From: Archangium violaceum Cb vi76
Lineage (GTDB): Bacteria; Myxococcota; Myxococcia; Myxococcales; Myxococcaceae
DNA: 64,000 bases
Reading direction: 5' to 3'
NCBI RefSeq assembly: GCF_000733295.1
Contig: NZ_JPMI01000228.1
Coordinates: 17,152-81,151 of the forward strand
Shown: in pieces, positions 61,901 to 64,000 of the stretch
Layout: every line of letters starts with the position of its first letter
How positions within the stretch are numbered: position 1 is the first letter of the stretch
Made by a program: the position numbers and the translations under genes
The notes under the pieces: generated by a model
Told to the model about the DNA's origin: nothing
Database searches by the model: none
The model's input: the letters and a program-made list of their open reading frames with translations, nothing else

Positions 61901-63550
61901 CTCGAGGCGGGTGCCGGTCGTCCGGGACATGCTGGTGATGGCGGCGCTCAGCACCTTGCGGTCCACCTCCAGGCTGTCCTGGATGAACTCGCTGGGCGGG
62001 CGGATGCCGCCGGCCGCGGAGCCATTGGAGTCGAACGGCGCTTCCTGGTCGTACATCGTCATCCAGAACGTCCCCATCAGCCCGTCCAGCTTGCTCCAGA
62101 GGAGGGGGTTCGCCGTCGGGCCGGAGCCGTAGTAGCCGTGGGCCGCGTCGTACCAGCGCTGGATGGCCTCCAGGCGCAGTTGGATCTGCGTTTCTGTGAA
62201 CTCGGTGCCGGCGGGAATTGGCTCGGTCACGATGCTGGCGGCCAGCGTCCGGAGGCTCTCCACGTAGTCCTGGTGCCAGGTGTCCGTGGTCTGGCAGGTG
62301 CCGTAGCTCTGGTTGAAGACGGTGGACTCCAGCCCGGCGCAGTACTCGTAGAAGGCGTGCCTGATCGTCATCGGCACGTGAGGAGACATCAGCCGGATGC
62401 AGCTGTTGAGCTCCGAGTGCCAGGCCTTCAGCGCGTCGCAGTCGGGGTTGGCTTCCGTGCTGTTCTCCAGATTGCGGCCGCACATGTTGGGGACCGGCTC
62501 CTGCTCCATCAGGGTGCGCAGCTCCGAGAGCTCCGTGGCGTCCAGCTCGTGCCCGCGGAGCTCGTGGAGCAGGATGAGCCGCTGGCGCAGCTTGAGCCGC
62601 GTGTCATTGAGGTGGGTGTTGCCATAGTTGTTCTGCCAGTTGCGCTCCTGAATCCCTCGCTTCAGGCAGGTGAGCTTCTCGGACGCGTCCGTCTGGTCTT
62701 CACAGGTGACGCAGCGGGGCGAGACGAAGTGGCTCGGCGCCTCTTTGTTGCCGAGGGCGTACCAGCGAGCCTGGGCCTGGGTGGTGGCCTGCTCGGCGGT
62801 GAGCCCCGAGTCGGTGTGGCTCCATCCAGTGCCGATGAGCGTGCTGTTGGCGCACTCGCTGAGGGGCGCCGGGCCGTGCGCGGAGTGGCGGCAGTCATAG
62901 TAGAGGGGGTTGTTCGGGTCGTCGCAGAGGTACTTGTAGGCGTCACCACATGAGGGGTTGTTGGGGCCCGACGGGTAGTTCCTCGTGCCACTGAGGGTGT
63001 ATGTACACGTATTGCCACTGACACTGGCGCTGTAGGTCACGCCGGGCTGGTTGGGATAGAGCCTGTTGAGCTCCGACTGCGCCAACTGCTGGCAGGGCGT
63101 GTTGTAGTCGTACCGCGTCTCGTCCCAGCAGATTTGCTCCGACCACTGGCAGGGCGGCTTCCGGTCGTAGTCGCACTCGTAGACGGGCTCGTTGCAGACC
63201 TCGACCGTATAGACATAGGGGGCCACCGGCGTGGAGTACGTCTCATTGACGCTGGCGCTCAGGGTGCATTCATTCCAGCAGTTGATCTGCGGATACCGCC
63301 CGCAGTACGAGGAGTTCGTCCGGAACGCGTAGCACTGCATCTGGTACTCGTACGGGCCCGAGCACGTCGTGGAATCGAGGGTGGCCGGTGCACACTGCTC
63401 CCCCTCGATGTCGACGATGAGCTCCTGGGACTCCGTGGCCACCTCTCCGGCGCCCGGCTCTCCGTTGCCCGGGAGCTCCACGCCGCAGCCGGCGAGCAGC
63501 GTTATCCAGAGTCCTACAACCATCCACTGTCTGTATTTCAATCGCGGCAC
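58940..63550 (-). CDS. Large Cys-rich lipoprotein upstream of the RHS gene
   Basis: 1536 residues, not recognised. The GTG at 63550 has AGGGGAAG upstream. Lipobox LLAGC (C22). Residues ~60-330 are rich in Cys, Asn and Tyr (about 24 Cys); residues ~330-800 are mainly helical; a beta-rich middle (VLYINTSGAW, ASAEVYGNVSASVRACAG) is followed by helices and a PPPAPQPP linker, then a C-terminal beta domain. It is followed by the RHS gene after 142 bp and could be its surface partner. The Cys are probably disulfide-bonded outside the cell. Confidence 0.65.
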   Translation of the reverse strand: MPRLKYRQWMVVGLWITLLAGCGVELPGNGEPGAGEVATESQELIVDIEGEQCAPATLDSTTCSGPYEYQMQCYAFRTNSSYCGRYPQINCWNECTLSASVNETYSTPVAPYVYTVEVCNEPVYECDYDRKPPCQWSEQICWDETRYDYNTPCQQLAQSELNRLYPNQPGVTYSASVSGNTCTYTLSGTRNYPSGPNNPSCGDAYKYLCDDPNNPLYYDCRHSAHGPAPLSECANSTLIGTGWSHTDSGLTAEQATTQAQARWYALGNKEAPSHFVSPRCVTCEDQTDASEKLTCLKRGIQERNWQNNYGNTHLNDTRLKLRQRLILLHELRGHELDATELSELRTLMEQEPVPNMCGRNLENSTEANPDCDALKAWHSELNSCIRLMSPHVPMTIRHAFYEYCAGLESTVFNQSYGTCQTTDTWHQDYVESLRTLAASIVTEPIPAGTEFTETQIQLRLEAIQRWYDAAHGYYGSGPTANPLLWSKLDGLMGTFWMTMYDQEAPFDSNGSAAGGIRPPSEFIQDSLEVDRKVLSAAITSMSRTTGTRLEELPLLMTLGGGLRALSNRLDDMTVLHDLGCRFRDCKLLNSRTMISETMGLIGSLHDATELNTRVGRLATSGVLSSGWRDVFSGLNTHHAYLQGALKAWMGEPTSPDTVATLFLKAPDSVWPSLALDFVQLVKDAAQRTASYDTTGRFAPGQNSVLHTGMQDSQFQVARGLLTQYRTALANSVTDYNQNEEEYVERLLAQMGNETEQRNLKAQFEQRALQMAQLYEDLAGLKISSAQDEARFGDFMKTFVDAAQAQRAGRPAYQLLLEDQNHSLTAASAARYKAVVDNQTVDGSDISKLAVPGIQPVRLKAGDVLYINTSGAWSPTCALSKVNASTYGAFAGFDFASVQTTPTGPEGYLIQRSTSGTTAVSNQAVASAEVYGNVSASVRACAGARADVTAKSPDPFGAAPVVASASVYGMIETCEQAETGVRLGVSASMSQDTTSQMGMSASFSMGIRSKEAPFTHLPTGSLLAVLMNPVTSRAPSQIKNIHLVQSPSTSIVAKDEVDVFLVANELAVGCGGLDSTRALSVNLRQLRPETASTLEEVATAAMAELKTLRQAALLKQAQGRLMPEDATGLRQDFWVNMSTVQGVTVPEPLRELVEQWVTRELAELSRAVERQAIQRQLELLKLEQRSINEGLQDSARKAPLLQWLPRRALQNMDAEELRLNVRNVSVLLNDYLYPIFELRYPVVLQTLRNQTGVNGTMDLIDDFIHVDFTTSYSALADKLADVAALVESETNLMGLQQKGNPTISYHYLSIPRPTWQWDPAPQPPPAPQPPATVYQTVTPSVSEAVWDRINRTSIATIPVTPVDFFHADGDRRLSCEKDVPIIRNMMVFFNMQRSSDVETARSKLIDLPLSVDGELVFPRVSGPQRYRMLNAAWLNQSYGRPLFGRFNEAPAIYTNWRNTTTGQLASVADGLSPFTRYDINLRALKNNNLLHLVTDIVLVFEVETRSGTPPIFPWIESCQQTSSTSSLMSPVQVAPEL

Positions 63551-64000
63551 GTTCTTCCCCTCTAAAGACACACATGTCCCGCTGTCGCCTCTGGTGTGCG
63601 ACACGAGTGGCTCAGGGATGCAATGAAAGAGGGCCGGAGGCGCGGATACGGTGTGGCAAGGCACACGTGTGCCTCTCCACGTCAACACCAGACGTGGTCA
63701 GGCACTGCACGGGCTGTGCGGGACATCCCCCCACCGTGGGCCACCGGCCCATCGTTCAGTCGTCTAAGGCATTCGATGCGACACGCTCTCCGGAGCCACT
63801 GATGACAGCCCCCCGGCGGGGCTGCGTCGGCTGCCGGACCAGAATCACTGCGGGAACACCCGGGCCTCAGCGGCTCGAGCGTGGCGCATATATTTGGAAC
63901 GCATCGGATGTGTCAATACGGGTTTCTCACGTTACTTCCATGTTGCTGGAAGTCATGGACCCCATGGAGTTCCAGGGATGACACGGTGGGCTTCTGTGTC
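63551..64000. other. 450-bp end region without a supported gene
   Basis: Upstream of the large lipoprotein gene. No convincing open frame; the plus-strand frame 63574-63981 has no domain. The tract 63880-63960 is AT-richer than the surroundings. It should hold the lipoprotein promoter and perhaps the promoter of a gene to the right. Confidence 0.5.
63659..63674. promoter_or_regulatory. 16-bp perfect palindrome upstream of the lipoprotein/RHS module
   Basis: AGGCACACGTGTGCCT, 109 bp before the lipoprotein GTG. A likely binding site for a dimeric regulator; no gene lies across it. Confidence 0.5.

Noticed and set aside
52684..63550. Very long antisense open frames (53314-59103, 58706-61111 and others)
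   Set aside because: They mirror the GC-rich third positions of the RHS and lipoprotein genes and have no domains; the real genes have motifs and signal peptides.
63880..63900. Sigma-54-like promoter (TGGCGC...TTTGG)
   Set aside because: The -12 element does not match TTGC and no downstream gene is visible in the window.
63574..63981. 135-residue plus-strand frame at the window end
   Set aside because: No ribosome binding site or domain; it overlaps the upstream region of the lipoprotein gene.

Overview
The window is GC-rich, densely coded chromosomal DNA from a myxobacterium, most likely of the Cystobacter/Archangium/Myxococcus group. The reasons are the codon usage, a MYXO-CTERM-type C-terminal sorting tail (near 4749), a DUF4388 protein, many lipoproteins and TPR/HEAT proteins, a SigA-type rpoD, and a phage-Mx8-like arrangement in which an integrase gene runs into its own attachment site. 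The family names below are from reading the translations; no database search was run.

Layout. 1-9.4 kb: a 5'-truncated propeller/di-haem protein, an MFS transporter diverging from a beta-propeller phytase (apparent frameshift before its sorting tail), a 5'-nucleotidase lipoprotein, a small CxxC protein, a DUF4184 membrane protein and a PDZ-CPBP protease. 9.4-14.9 kb: a three-gene operon DUF2760-Hsp70-Hsp70, then tRNA-Ala(CGC). 15.1-25.3 kb: a TPR membrane protein; ctaB with an ABC exporter pair and a cupredoxin-like lipoprotein; a CpxP-like/His-rich/response-regulator/histidine-kinase operon; cold-shock and cupin proteins.

25.3-35.25 kb is accessory DNA next to tRNA-Ile(CAT). An apparently intact 7.06-kb integrative element (28121-35226, 45-bp direct repeats) carries its integrase at the right end, two Xis/AlpA-like proteins, three XRE regulators, a RepA/RadA-like ATPase and several unknown genes. 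To its left are remnants of at least two related elements: two truncated integrase 3' ends and one left-end fragment. The passengers are a GNAT acetyltransferase and a HIRAN-domain protein. The integrase frame crosses the attachment core and stops inside the tRNA gene. In the excised circle the same frame would continue for 113 codons and end in the Xis-like HTH protein, so excision should change the enzyme's C-terminus.

35.3-41 kb: an alkyltransferase-like protein, then the macromolecular-synthesis operon rpsU-yqeY-dnaG-rpoD read on the minus strand. 41-52 kb: a HEAT protein, a degenerate and an intact GGDEF protein, asparaginase, a DsbA-like lipoprotein, a DUF4388 protein, TruD, a ferritin-like lipoprotein and an esterase-TPR lipoprotein. 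52-63.6 kb (minus strand): a large Cys-rich lipoprotein, a 2037-residue SpvB/RHS/HINT polymorphic toxin and a small candidate immunity gene, which look like one effector module. A short hairpin repeat occurs five times between genes.
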